Source: Akkermansia sp. | Lineage (GTDB): Bacteria; Verrucomicrobiota; Verrucomicrobiia; Verrucomicrobiales; Akkermansiaceae | DNA: 45,490 nucleotides | Reading direction: 5' to 3' | Assembly (NCBI GenBank): GCA_017549485.1 | Contig: JAFYUT010000034.1 | Location: forward strand, 1 to 45,490 | Shown here: piece by piece, positions 22,362-30,036 of the stretch | Position numbering within the stretch: the stretch's first letter is position 1 | Layout: each line of letters starts with the position of its first letter | Translations under genes and position numbers: made by a program | The notes under the pieces: generated by a model | Told to the model about the DNA's origin: nothing | What the model saw: only the letters and a program-made list of their open reading frames with translations | Databases searched by the model: none

Positions 22362-24038
22362 TTAGGCGTTGTACATCTTGGTGTAGTATTCGTCTGCCAT
22401 GCGGTCGGAGTTGAACGCGGGGGTGATGTCCTCCATGGCATTGAATACGTGGTCAATCCAAGCATCCTTGTTGTCGTAGTACAACGGCAGTACCTTGGAT
22501 TCCAATATGCTGTAGAAGTGGTCGCGGTCGGAGCGGTCGCGAGCTTCGGCGGTCAACCCGGCCTTGGCCTCGGGTATCATGAAGCAATTTTCGCCATCGC
22601 GGGCAAACTCACGCACCCAGCCATCGTTGGTAGAGATAGTGAGGGAGCCGTTCATGGCGGCGGACATACCGGAGGTGCCGGAAGCCTCGCGTGTTACGAC
22701 AGGGTTGTTCAGCCAGATATCTGAGCCGTTCTTGAGCATGCGGCTCAGGCCCAGCTCATAGCCGGTCAACACGGCGCAACGCGGGTATTTTTCGCTGAGC
22801 TTGTTGAGCTTGTTGAAGATATCTACCGCGGCAAAATCGGTGGGGTAGGGCTTGCCTGCCCAAATCATCTGTACCGGGCGGTTGGTGCGTTGCAGCATGC
22901 GCTCAAACATAACCGGATTCTCGGTGATGAGTGCAGGGCGCTTGTAGGCGGCAAAACGGCGTGCCCATACGATGGTGAGCGTGTCTTGGTCGAAGAGATG
23001 GCCCGTTTGCTCACCCACCATGCGGAACAGCTCTTTCTTGAGGGCGCGCTTGCGGTTGACAAAGGCTTTCTTGTCACGGGCGGCAAAGGCCTCGGCCAAT
23101 TCGGCGTCTTGCCAGTATTGCAGGTTCTGGGCATTTGTCACATGGGTGATGGGGCAAATGTCGCTGTAGCCTTGCCACATTTGGCGGGAGACCTCGCCGT
23201 GCAGCTCAGATACGCCGTTGGCAATGTGAGAGAGTCTCAGCGCGGCCAGTGTGTAGTTGAATGTCTGCTCATGCGGGTCCAGCTTGAGCATGGAGCGCAC
23301 CTGGTCCAGAGAGAGACCGTCAAAGAATGAGAAGTTGGCCATCAGGTTGATGTCCATCTTTTCATTACCGGCCTCCTCCGGGGTGTGGGTGGTAAAGACA
23401 AAGCGCTTGCGCACCTCTTCCACATTACCGCCGTTGCGGGCCAGCATGTTGAACGCTGCACCGATGGCGTGGGCCTCATTCATGTGGTAAATCTCGGGCT
23501 CTACCCCCAGCTCTTCAAACAAGCGGGCGCCACCCTGACCCAGCACGATGTATTGGGAGATTCGGGTCATCGGGTTTGAATCATACAAACGCTGAGTAAT
23601 GGAGCGGCTGATGGCATCGTTCTCCGGCAGGTCGGTGCTCAGGAAGAACATGGGAGCCGTACCGAAAGTCTCAGGGCGCAGGTAGTAGGCCTTGACCCAT
23701 ACCGGGGCATTGCAGATGTGGATGAGGAACTTGATGTTGTGGTCTTCCAAGAAACTGTACTCCTTGCGGCGGTACTGTACGGCCATGGACCCGTCTTCGG
23801 CGCGAATCTGATTGTAGTAGCCGTATGACCACAGAATGCCTACGCCAACGAGGTTCTGTCGCAGAGCACCGGCGGAGCGCATGTGTGAGCCGGCCAGATA
23901 ACCGAGGCCGCCGGAATAAATCTTGAACACGTTGTCAATGGCATACTCCATGCAGAAGTAGGCTACGGACTTGCTGTACTTGGGGTCTATCTCGTACGGG
24001 TGGGCGTACTGAGCCGGAAGAAAAGAGGAGGTACTCAT
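22362..24038 (-). CDS. glgP: Alpha-glucan phosphorylase-like protein (GT35), PLP lysine absent
   Basis: A 558-residue protein clearly related to short-form glycogen/alpha-glucan phosphorylases: VAYFCMEYAIDNVFKIYSGG, GVGILWSYGYYNQI, YHMNEAHAIGAA, FTTHTPEEAGNE, ITHVTNAQNLQYW, IVWARRFAAYKRP and EASGTSGMSAAMNGSLTIST. In classical family members the last block contains GTSxMK, whose lysine holds the PLP cofactor. Here that position is Ser 459 (codon TCC at 22664-22662). So it may be inactive, a non-phosphorolytic glucan enzyme or a regulatory glucan-binding protein. It is shorter than T. maritima-type enzymes. The symbol is by family only. It is a single gene with its own promoter and terminator. 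Confidence 0.82.
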   Translation of the reverse strand: MSTSSFLPAQYAHPYEIDPKYSKSVAYFCMEYAIDNVFKIYSGGLGYLAGSHMRSAGALRQNLVGVGILWSYGYYNQIRAEDGSMAVQYRRKEYSFLEDHNIKFLIHICNAPVWVKAYYLRPETFGTAPMFFLSTDLPENDAISRSITQRLYDSNPMTRISQYIVLGQGGARLFEELGVEPEIYHMNEAHAIGAAFNMLARNGGNVEEVRKRFVFTTHTPEEAGNEKMDINLMANFSFFDGLSLDQVRSMLKLDPHEQTFNYTLAALRLSHIANGVSELHGEVSRQMWQGYSDICPITHVTNAQNLQYWQDAELAEAFAARDKKAFVNRKRALKKELFRMVGEQTGHLFDQDTLTIVWARRFAAYKRPALITENPVMFERMLQRTNRPVQMIWAGKPYPTDFAAVDIFNKLNKLSEKYPRCAVLTGYELGLSRMLKNGSDIWLNNPVVTREASGTSGMSAAMNGSLTISTNDGWVREFARDGENCFMIPEAKAGLTAEARDRSDRDHFYSILESKVLPLYYDNKDAWIDHVFNAMEDITPAFNSDRMADEYYTKMYNA

Positions 24039-24045
24039 CTTTTTG

Positions 24046-24051
24046 ATTATA
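24046..24051 (-). promoter_or_regulatory. -10 box of the glucan phosphorylase-like gene
   Basis: Consensus TATAAT on the minus strand, 7 bases before ATG 24038. No good -35 box at the usual distance. Confidence 0.5.
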
Positions 24052-24223
24052 TGGTGTGTATTGTGGTGAAGCTTATGATGCTCGCCACGCGCCTATCGGC
24101 AGCGGAGCGGAAAGCAATTCTCCTTATACACCATCTCTGCGTTGCTGAAAAGAAAAAAATCCCACGGTGACGCAAAATTCAAATAACTATCAAATAGGGC
24201 GTTCCTTTGACTGTTGCGCAGAT

Positions 24224-24258
24224 GGCGGTACTTTGATTGTCTCGCGTTGTATACCGCC
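24224..24258. repeat. Inverted repeat with 21-base loop
   Basis: GGCGGTA (24224-24230) and TACCGCC (24252-24258), just past the stop of the ribbon-helix-helix gene. There is no following T-run. It might be a weak terminator or an operator. Confidence 0.45.
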
Positions 24259-24263
24259 CCGTT

Positions 24264-24491
24264 TCATGCCTGAGAGGAAAACTCGCAGGCACTTCCCTCG
24301 GTATTGATGCGTTTGACAAGCTCGAATAAGTCAAGTTCTGCTATTTCTTTTTGCTCTGCAAATTGCAGAAACTCCTCCAGCGCGGCTGCCAGCACGTTGG
24401 TGCGGTTTTCGCATGCAAGGGTGCTCATGGCGCGCTCCAAGCGGTTTAATTGGGCTGCGGAACAACGAAATGTGATGGATTTAAGATTCAT
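24264..24491 (-). CDS. Small ribbon-helix-helix-like protein
   Basis: A 75-residue cytosolic protein. The first strand MNLKSITFRC, helix SAAQLNRLERAMSTLA and, after ENRTN, helix VLAAALEEFLQFAEQ fit the Arc/CopG ribbon-helix-helix plan of a small dimeric DNA-binding protein. The last 20 residues are acidic and not assigned. It is divergent from the AP2-like gene with 106 bases between starts, a position suited to self-regulation. The fold is inferred from pattern, not from a close homologue. No toxin partner is visible next to it on the same strand. Confidence 0.68.
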   Translation of the reverse strand: MNLKSITFRCSAAQLNRLERAMSTLACENRTNVLAAALEEFLQFAEQKEIAELDLFELVKRINTEGSACEFSSQA

Positions 24492-24500
24492 GGCGACCTC

Positions 24501-24528
24501 AGATTATCAGTTTGCTCCTATTCTTCAA
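24501..24528 (-). promoter_or_regulatory. Promoter of the ribbon-helix-helix gene
   Basis: Minus strand TTGAAG (24528-24523), 16-base spacer, TAATCT (24506-24501), 9 bases before ATG 24491. The short leader also contains GAGG. Confidence 0.5.
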
Positions 24529-24582
24529 GCTATGTTGGATGTTTACTGCCTAATTCATATAGAAAAGCTATGGGAATTATTG

Positions 24583-24588
24583 TAACAT
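24583..24588 (+). promoter_or_regulatory. -10 box of the AP2-like gene
   Basis: TAACAT 9 bases before ATG 24598; no convincing -35 box. Confidence 0.4.
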
Positions 24589-24597
24589 ACAGCCGCC

Positions 24598-24888
24598 ATG
24601 AAAACCATACGCAATATCACCCGGTTCACCTATGAGTTCACCTCATTTCAGGGATGGAGAGTCACCTTGTGCCGCAACCAAATGCACTTTACCCGTTATT
24701 TTTCGGATAAGCAATACGGTGGGGAGCAAGAGTCTTTTGCCGCAGCCTTGTCCACCCGAGACAATGTGTTAGAAGCCTTGCGGCGATATCCCAATGATCC
24801 TGCTCGGGCATTTGCCGAATGCCGGGAGGAAGCGACTGAAAGTCTCTACCCCAAAGGGATTCGCCCCCGCAAGGGAAGCGCCGCCTAA
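24598..24888 (+). CDS. Small AP2-like domain protein
   Basis: A 96-residue basic protein. The central stretch FQGWRVTLCRNQ then HFTRYFSDKQYGGEQESF has the three-strand-plus-helix pattern of bacterial AP2/integrase-N-like domains: a GWRV strand, aromatic FTRYF, YGG, then an alanine-rich helix. These usually bind DNA, often as part of mobile nucleases, but here the domain stands alone. The C-terminus (about 75-96) is rich in Arg/Lys. It pairs divergently with the ribbon-helix-helix gene and ends at a bidirectional terminator. The function is unknown; DNA binding is an inference. Confidence 0.65.
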   Translation: MKTIRNITRFTYEFTSFQGWRVTLCRNQMHFTRYFSDKQYGGEQESFAAALSTRDNVLEALRRYPNDPARAFAECREEATESLYPKGIRPRKGSAA

Positions 24889-24912
24889 GGTTACACGCCG
24901 GCATCATAAAAA

Positions 24913-24945
24913 AGCCGCAACCGTAGAGAACGGGAGCGGCTTTTT
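24913..24945. terminator. Bidirectional terminator
   Basis: Stem AGCCGC / GCGGCT (24913-24918, 24936-24941) with an inner CCGT/ACGG pairing. TTTTT follows on the plus strand and TTTTTT on the minus strand. It separates the convergent AP2-like and channel genes. Confidence 0.85.
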
Positions 24946-24962
24946 ATCTGAAAAGATGCAGT

Positions 24963-24970
24963 GGGGGGGG
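24963..24970. repeat. G8 homopolymer
   Basis: Eight Gs just past the stop of the formate/nitrite-type channel gene. Confidence 0.85.
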
Positions 24971-24972
24971 AA

Positions 24973-25605
24973 TCAGGGGTTGGCTCCCATGACGCCACGG
25001 TAGAAATTGCAGCCTACAAAGTTGCCGATGACGATGGATACGTAGAAGATGAGGATATCACCAAGATGGGCAGCCCAAAAATCCAGCGGCACGCAGCTGT
25101 AGAAGAAGGCATCTGCAATGCAGTGGGGGAACCCGCAAACAATGAAGAGCGGCACGCCGAAAAGCAGGGGCAGCATGTTGCCTTTGCGGGCAAAAGTTAC
25201 GGCGGTGGTCATGATGAAACCACAGGCAATGGAGAGAAGAGACCCATTGACAACCCCTAAATCCAAACGGCTTTGCAACAGCGCTTGTGCGGTTTCTTGA
25301 ATAGGCATGGGAGACAAACGGGTAAGCAGAGAAAGCGTGGCGCAACCCACAATGTTACCCAACAATACCAATCCCAAGTAGGCAAACTCATTCTTTTTGA
25401 TGAATCCGGCCGTGCCGGTGTAGAGCGCGAGCTTATAGTTTACAACGGCAATAAGCGCAAATGCGAAAATCATGCATCCGGCCAAAAAATTGCCGTCTGC
25501 CTTGAGCGCCAGAAAGCCGAACCCTGCAATGCCTATGCAGATGCCGGACATGAAAGCGGAACGAGAGACGTTAAAGGTATCCATGGTATTCGTTATTTTC
25601 TGCAT
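24973..25605 (-). CDS. Formate/nitrite transporter (FNT) family channel
   Basis: A 210-residue membrane protein with about six helices, matching the FNT family (FocA/NirC). Family traits: the glycine-rich first helix AFMSGICIGIAGFGFLALK, a half-helix LALYTGTAGFI (FNT: LFTGN), VLLGNIVGCATLSLL, and GFPHCIADAFFYSC, which holds the central pore histidine of FNT channels. It is shorter than typical FNT proteins (about 260-280) because of short loops and termini. The substrate could be formate, nitrite or another small anion. The start may be ATG 25605 or ATG 25584. It follows the M3 peptidase gene by 72 bases; a shared transcript is possible. Confidence 0.75.
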   Translation of the reverse strand: MQKITNTMDTFNVSRSAFMSGICIGIAGFGFLALKADGNFLAGCMIFAFALIAVVNYKLALYTGTAGFIKKNEFAYLGLVLLGNIVGCATLSLLTRLSPMPIQETAQALLQSRLDLGVVNGSLLSIACGFIMTTAVTFARKGNMLPLLFGVPLFIVCGFPHCIADAFFYSCVPLDFWAAHLGDILIFYVSIVIGNFVGCNFYRGVMGANP

Positions 25606-25677
25606 GATAGCAGATTTTTATATGAGATAAAGAAAATTCCGTGTCCTATGGCGGATTTAGAGGAGTCGCATCGGAGC

Positions 25678-27852
25678 CTATTTCAGCAAATGTTGCAAAA
25701 AGGCGGCGGAGCTGACGCCTCTCCCCATGAAATTGCGGTAGAGTTCAACTGCGGGGCGGGTATTGCCGGGTTCTAATATGGTTTTACGGAAGTTTCTGCC
25801 GATGGCTGAGTTGTTAAAGCCGTGGCGTTTGAACTCCTCATGCATATCGGCCGCCATCACCTCTGCCAGTATGTAGGAATAATAGCGGGCATCATAGCCC
25901 TCTACGCAGTGCGGGAATCGGCGTATGATTGAGGGGCTTACCGTATCCGATGGCGGGAAGTATGGGCTGTAGAGTTGCTTAGAGACGACATCCAAGTTTT
26001 TTCCGTGGAATTTTTCACGATAATTCGTGTGCATTTCCAAATCAAGCTTGGCAATCATGAGCTGTTGCGTCAGCAGGTTGAGGTAATCGGCATCGTGGCG
26101 CGAGTCGGTTGCTTTAAGGGCCATCTCACGTGGCAGGGGCTCACCGGTGCGGTAGTGGCGGCCGATTTTGCAAAGCACATCGGCTTCCCATGCGTGCTGC
26201 TCTTGCAGGGTGGACGGCAGTTCAATGAAGTCTCGCGCAATGTAGAGGGAGGATTGCTCCGCGAACTCTGCGTTACCCAGCAGCATGTGAAAAATGTGGC
26301 CCAGCTCATGAAAGAGGATGCGCAGCTCCAAGTGGCTGAGTAATTGCGTATTGCCGGGTGCCGGTTTGTTTAAATCAAGCACCAGTGCAGCAAGGGATGG
26401 CATGCCCGGTTGCCCCGTGGGCGTGGTGGTGCCGATGCGTATGGGGTAGCTGCATGAGGTGCTGAACTTTCTGCTGCTGCGTTTGTAGGCGTCCAGATAA
26501 AATGCCCCGTAGTTTTTACCGCTCGCGGCATCTTGTACACTGAATACGCGAATATCGGGGTGCCACACTTCTACATGCCCGGCGGGGCATGGTGTGTCCC
26601 CCTGCACGCAGGTGGTCGGCAACTCCTGAATCGTTAACCCGTAAAGATTGCCGAAGTATTTGAACGTTTCTTTCAAGGTGTTTTCGTATTCTAAATACGG
26701 GCGAAGCTCCGAGATTGAAAATTTATTGACAGATTTGTTGACGATATGGGAGTAATATTCGTAATCCCACGGGTTGATTTGTGTTACCTCTCGCCCGCAT
26801 TGGCGAGATGCTTCTTGCATGACGGCTGCTTGGTGCGTTATCAGTTGAGGCTGAATTTTGTCTAACAGCCCATCAACAAAAGCCAATGCTTTTTTACCGC
26901 TGTTCATGAGGGCATCATCGGCTACGCTGTCGGTATGGTTGCTGAATCCTTTGAGCTCTGCTATGTTTTGGCGCAACTCCATGATGCGCATAACGATAGG
27001 CCCGTTGTCGTGTTTATGGGTGTTGCCGATGGAGCAGACTCCCTGCCAGCATTTTTTGCGTGTGGCTTCTACGCGGCAGTATTTATTGATATCCACCATG
27101 GCACGCATGTTCAGCGTAAAGAGCCAAGCCGGTTGTTCTGCTGTGCCGAATCCGCGTTGCCGTGCGTTTTCTTCCATAGAAGTCAGTGTGCTCGGGGGGA
27201 CACCTTCCAGCTGTTTGCGGTCTCTGAAAACGTAGTGCCAGGAGTTTTCTACACTTTGAAAATGGTAGATGTATTCATCGATGCGGTTGTTTAATTCTCG
27301 GTTAAGTTCGGTCAGTTGGCGGCGGGTTGGCTCATCGTATAGCGGTTTGAGCAATCTGGTGCAACGAGATACAAAATGCTGACGCTCCGGGGTGAGTTCA
27401 GCAACTTGTCCGGTTGCAGCCCATTGTTGCAGGATTTTCTGCACGGTTGCAGAGTTGTACACCTCGGCACGGCTCATACGCATGCTGTTACAATGGCTTC
27501 TGTATACATGCTCTTGTGCGTCTATACCGGTGCCGGCATAGTACATGAAGTTGAGGTATCCGTCCACAAGGTCAGCTTCGTAAGAGACTCGCCCCAATGC
27601 GCCGAAGGTGTTGTCAAAGGTGGCTGTGCTTGGGGTGACTTGCAATAAGGCGTCATGACGTTGACGGATGCGCTGCGTTGCTTCATGTGCATCCTTTACC
27701 AGTTGTTGAGGTGTCATTTGAGACCACCTCGGGTAAAGCTCCTCTGCAAAAAACGGGTGTTCGCTTGCCGGTTGCGCAGGCTCAGCCCATAATACGGCCG
27801 GTAAACAAAACAGGGCGGCTGCTGTGTGTCGGAGTAGAACTCTTGCCATCAT
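25678..27852 (-). CDS. Exported M3-family zinc oligopeptidase
   Basis: A 724-residue metallopeptidase of the thimet/oligopeptidase A type. Zinc motif FHELGHIF (HExxH at about residue 513) and supporting blocks PSTLQEQHAWEADVL (third zinc ligand region) and GTTTPTGQPGMPSLAALVLD. The N-terminus MMARVLLRHTAAALFCLPAVLWA is a signal peptide, so it acts in the periplasm or is lipid-free exported, unlike the cytosolic E. coli PrlC. It likely trims short peptides from degraded host or envelope proteins. M1 or M2 could be the start; the -10 box lies 6 bases before the first. Confidence 0.93.
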   Translation of the reverse strand: MMARVLLRHTAAALFCLPAVLWAEPAQPASEHPFFAEELYPRWSQMTPQQLVKDAHEATQRIRQRHDALLQVTPSTATFDNTFGALGRVSYEADLVDGYLNFMYYAGTGIDAQEHVYRSHCNSMRMSRAEVYNSATVQKILQQWAATGQVAELTPERQHFVSRCTRLLKPLYDEPTRRQLTELNRELNNRIDEYIYHFQSVENSWHYVFRDRKQLEGVPPSTLTSMEENARQRGFGTAEQPAWLFTLNMRAMVDINKYCRVEATRKKCWQGVCSIGNTHKHDNGPIVMRIMELRQNIAELKGFSNHTDSVADDALMNSGKKALAFVDGLLDKIQPQLITHQAAVMQEASRQCGREVTQINPWDYEYYSHIVNKSVNKFSISELRPYLEYENTLKETFKYFGNLYGLTIQELPTTCVQGDTPCPAGHVEVWHPDIRVFSVQDAASGKNYGAFYLDAYKRSSRKFSTSCSYPIRIGTTTPTGQPGMPSLAALVLDLNKPAPGNTQLLSHLELRILFHELGHIFHMLLGNAEFAEQSSLYIARDFIELPSTLQEQHAWEADVLCKIGRHYRTGEPLPREMALKATDSRHDADYLNLLTQQLMIAKLDLEMHTNYREKFHGKNLDVVSKQLYSPYFPPSDTVSPSIIRRFPHCVEGYDARYYSYILAEVMAADMHEEFKRHGFNNSAIGRNFRKTILEPGNTRPAVELYRNFMGRGVSSAAFLQHLLK

Positions 27853-27858
27853 GCAGCC

Positions 27859-27887
27859 ATACTACCACAACAGCCGCCTTTTGTGAA
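27859..27887 (-). promoter_or_regulatory. Promoter of the M3 peptidase gene
   Basis: Minus strand TTCACA (27887-27882), 17-base spacer, TAGTAT (27864-27859), 6 bases before ATG 27852. Confidence 0.6.
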
Positions 27888-28026
27888 GCGTGTAATGTTG
27901 ATACGCGAGCTTTTTCCGGAACAATCGCTGCCTGTTGCCACGATATTCGGTGGATAAGTCTTCTCTTAGAAAAATAATAGAGATAGTATAGTTGTTGGAT
28001 AAATTCCGCGGGAAAGGGGATTGAGC

Positions 28027-28055
28027 TTGCCAAAACCGGTGATATCAGGTAGAAT
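28027..28055 (+). promoter_or_regulatory. Promoter of the crcB operon
   Basis: TTGCCA (28027-28032), 17-base spacer, TAGAAT (28050-28055), 12 bases before ATG 28068. Confidence 0.6.
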
Positions 28056-28067
28056 CTGCGCGCGCAT

Positions 28068-28472
28068 ATGGCTATTTCTCTCAAGACTTTACTGTGCATA
28101 GGCTGCGGGTGTTTTGCCGGGGGCACATTACGGTATTTGACCGGGGTATATATCAGCAGTCATTGTGAGGTATTGCCGCCGCACATGCCTTGGCATACAC
28201 TGGCCATTAATTTTATAGGTTGTTTGGTGATGGGGATGTTTTGCGGGTTGTTTAATGAAGGAGTGGTCAAATCGCCGAGTATCAAGGCCGGACTTACGGC
28301 CGGGCTTTGTGGCGGGTATTCTACCTTGGCCGCCTTTGCGTGGGAGAATACGGAGCTTTTGAAAGCAGGCGCTTATCTGACGGCGGGGTGTTACATGGCT
28401 GTGACCATGTTCGGGGGTGTCCTCTGTTTCATGGTTGGCTATATGTTGGCAAAATCCATGGTAAAAGCATAA
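28068..28472 (+). CDS. crcB: Fluoride channel CrcB/Fluc
   Basis: A 134-residue, four-helix membrane protein of the CrcB/Fluc family, which exports fluoride as a dual-topology dimer. Signatures: GCFAGGTLRYLTGVY at the N-terminus, WHTLAINFIGCLVMG with the conserved Asn, and GLTAGLCGGYSTLAAFAWE. The last block is the pore region, usually GGxTTFSTFxxE. Here the first phenylalanine of the phenylalanine box is Leu, and the Ser and Thr after it are both Ala, while the second Phe is kept. Activity is therefore likely but altered. No fluoride riboswitch precedes it. It is the first gene of a four-gene plus-strand run. Confidence 0.88.
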   Translation: MAISLKTLLCIGCGCFAGGTLRYLTGVYISSHCEVLPPHMPWHTLAINFIGCLVMGMFCGLFNEGVVKSPSIKAGLTAGLCGGYSTLAAFAWENTELLKAGAYLTAGCYMAVTMFGGVLCFMVGYMLAKSMVKA

Positions 28473-28490
28473 AAACGAAGATTGTTGAGG

Positions 28491-30014
28491 ATGATGAACG
28501 GTGTACCGAAAAGGAAATACGTGTATGGTATTGTGTTGATTGCAGCCGTGTTGCTCATAGGCTGCCTGAGTATCAGTGCGCATAGTTTATGGATGGATGA
28601 GGGCCTGCGTATCGGGTTCAGCAATGTAGATGTTGAGAACGGTTATTTCATACGCAGCTGGCAGTCCATGCATGTGGGGTTGGTGCATTATATGTATGCA
28701 TGGGGGCAGTTGATAGGTACCTCTGAGGTAGCATACCGGGCCATGAACCTACCGTTTTTCTTGGTGGCTGCGGTGTATATGGTCCGCATGCTGCGGCGCA
28801 TGAATTTATCTGCATGGTGGGTATTGCTGTTTGTGGCTCACCCCATGACTGTGTATTATATGAATGATGCCGGCCCCTATATTGCACTGCTGGGGTGCGC
28901 CTGTGCAGTAAGTTATCATTGTTTTTTTGCGTCTAATCTTAACAGTGCTTGGAACACGGCTGCTGTATTGGCGTGGCTGTTGTTGGGCTTTGCCATGCAT
29001 TTTACCTTTGGGTTTGTGGGCTTCCTGTATCTCTATTCATTGGCTTATCGGTTGTGGCAGGGGCGCCGCTGGGGTATTTTGCTTAAAGATGTAGCGGTGG
29101 CCGTGCCGTTCATGCCGGCATTTGCGTATATTTTGTGGATGTATCTTACCTATATGCCGAAAGGGGCTGCACTGGGTATGGATACCCCGGGATTTATCAA
29201 TTTGGCCACATGTGGGTACTGCTTTACGGGCATGAGCGGGTTGGGGGTGCCCCGCAATGAGATGAAAGCCGGTGGGTTGCAGGCATTCTCCCCGTTGATG
29301 CTGACCTTGGTTTCTACCTGTTGTGTGGCCTTGCTTACGTTGCTTTGTCTGCATGTGCGCAAGGTGTGGATGCAAGTGAAATCTCCCGTTTTTGCAGCTA
29401 CGGCGCTGGTGGCCTGTGTATTTTTTGTCGGTGCCGTGGCTAAAGATTTTCAATTTTGGGAGAGGCACGTTATTTTCCTGTTTCCGGCATTCTTTTTGGT
29501 GCTTGCCATCATGTTGCAGCAGGCATGGCAACACCGCATGCGCGTGTTGAACCGTGCTCTGGCCGTGGTATTTATGGGGCTTATCCTGACTTCCTCTGCT
29601 CGCCTGCGTTGGTCTGAGCCGTATCGCAAGGATGATTACAAGAGCATGATTCATTATGTGCAAGAGCAGGGGTGCCTAGATGGCTCTATGCCGGTGCTGG
29701 CGCAGGGTGATTTCTTCTTGTATCATTACTATGGGGTAGGTTATGCAGAGGCTCGTTTTATCATGGCTCCCGATTGCGTTACCGGTGTTATGTCCTTGCC
29801 ACAGGAGGATTTGTTGCAGTCGGTTGATTATATCAGTCGCAACTATTCCAAGCTGTGTCTGATTCTGCACCAAAAGAAAACCCGAACCCCCGAGCTCTAT
29901 GCCGATGCTGAGCGCATTTTTGCTCAAAAAGGGTATTTCGTGACGTGTAACTCTGAGTTTAATACATTCAAAGTACTCATTTTGGAGCGCACGTACGGCT
30001 TCGGTAATTTTTAA
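28491..30014 (+). CDS. GT-C-type membrane glycosyltransferase
   Basis: About 507 residues, roughly eleven membrane helices. The first outer loop has SAHSLWMDEGLRIGFSN: the acidic DE pair after helix 1 is the catalytic signature of polyprenyl-phosphate-sugar-dependent GT-C enzymes (ArnT/PMT-like). Further features: the second loop VHYMYAWGQLIG and a C-terminal soluble domain (about 395-507). It probably transfers a sugar from a lipid carrier to an envelope acceptor; donor and acceptor are unknown. Start: TTG codons at 28482/28485 are in frame, but ATG 28491 or 28494, directly after TTGAGG, is more likely. It lies 18 bases after crcB. Confidence 0.78.
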   Translation: MMNGVPKRKYVYGIVLIAAVLLIGCLSISAHSLWMDEGLRIGFSNVDVENGYFIRSWQSMHVGLVHYMYAWGQLIGTSEVAYRAMNLPFFLVAAVYMVRMLRRMNLSAWWVLLFVAHPMTVYYMNDAGPYIALLGCACAVSYHCFFASNLNSAWNTAAVLAWLLLGFAMHFTFGFVGFLYLYSLAYRLWQGRRWGILLKDVAVAVPFMPAFAYILWMYLTYMPKGAALGMDTPGFINLATCGYCFTGMSGLGVPRNEMKAGGLQAFSPLMLTLVSTCCVALLTLLCLHVRKVWMQVKSPVFAATALVACVFFVGAVAKDFQFWERHVIFLFPAFFLVLAIMLQQAWQHRMRVLNRALAVVFMGLILTSSARLRWSEPYRKDDYKSMIHYVQEQGCLDGSMPVLAQGDFFLYHYYGVGYAEARFIMAPDCVTGVMSLPQEDLLQSVDYISRNYSKLCLILHQKKTRTPELYADAERIFAQKGYFVTCNSEFNTFKVLILERTYGFGNF

Positions 30015-30036
30015 TCTTTGACGGGATTCTTGCCTC

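Noticed and set aside
27888..28067. Possible fluoride riboswitch before crcB
   Set aside because: The conserved GGNGAUGG and GCUGAUG-type segments are absent, and the promoter lies only 12 bases before the ATG, leaving no room for an aptamer.
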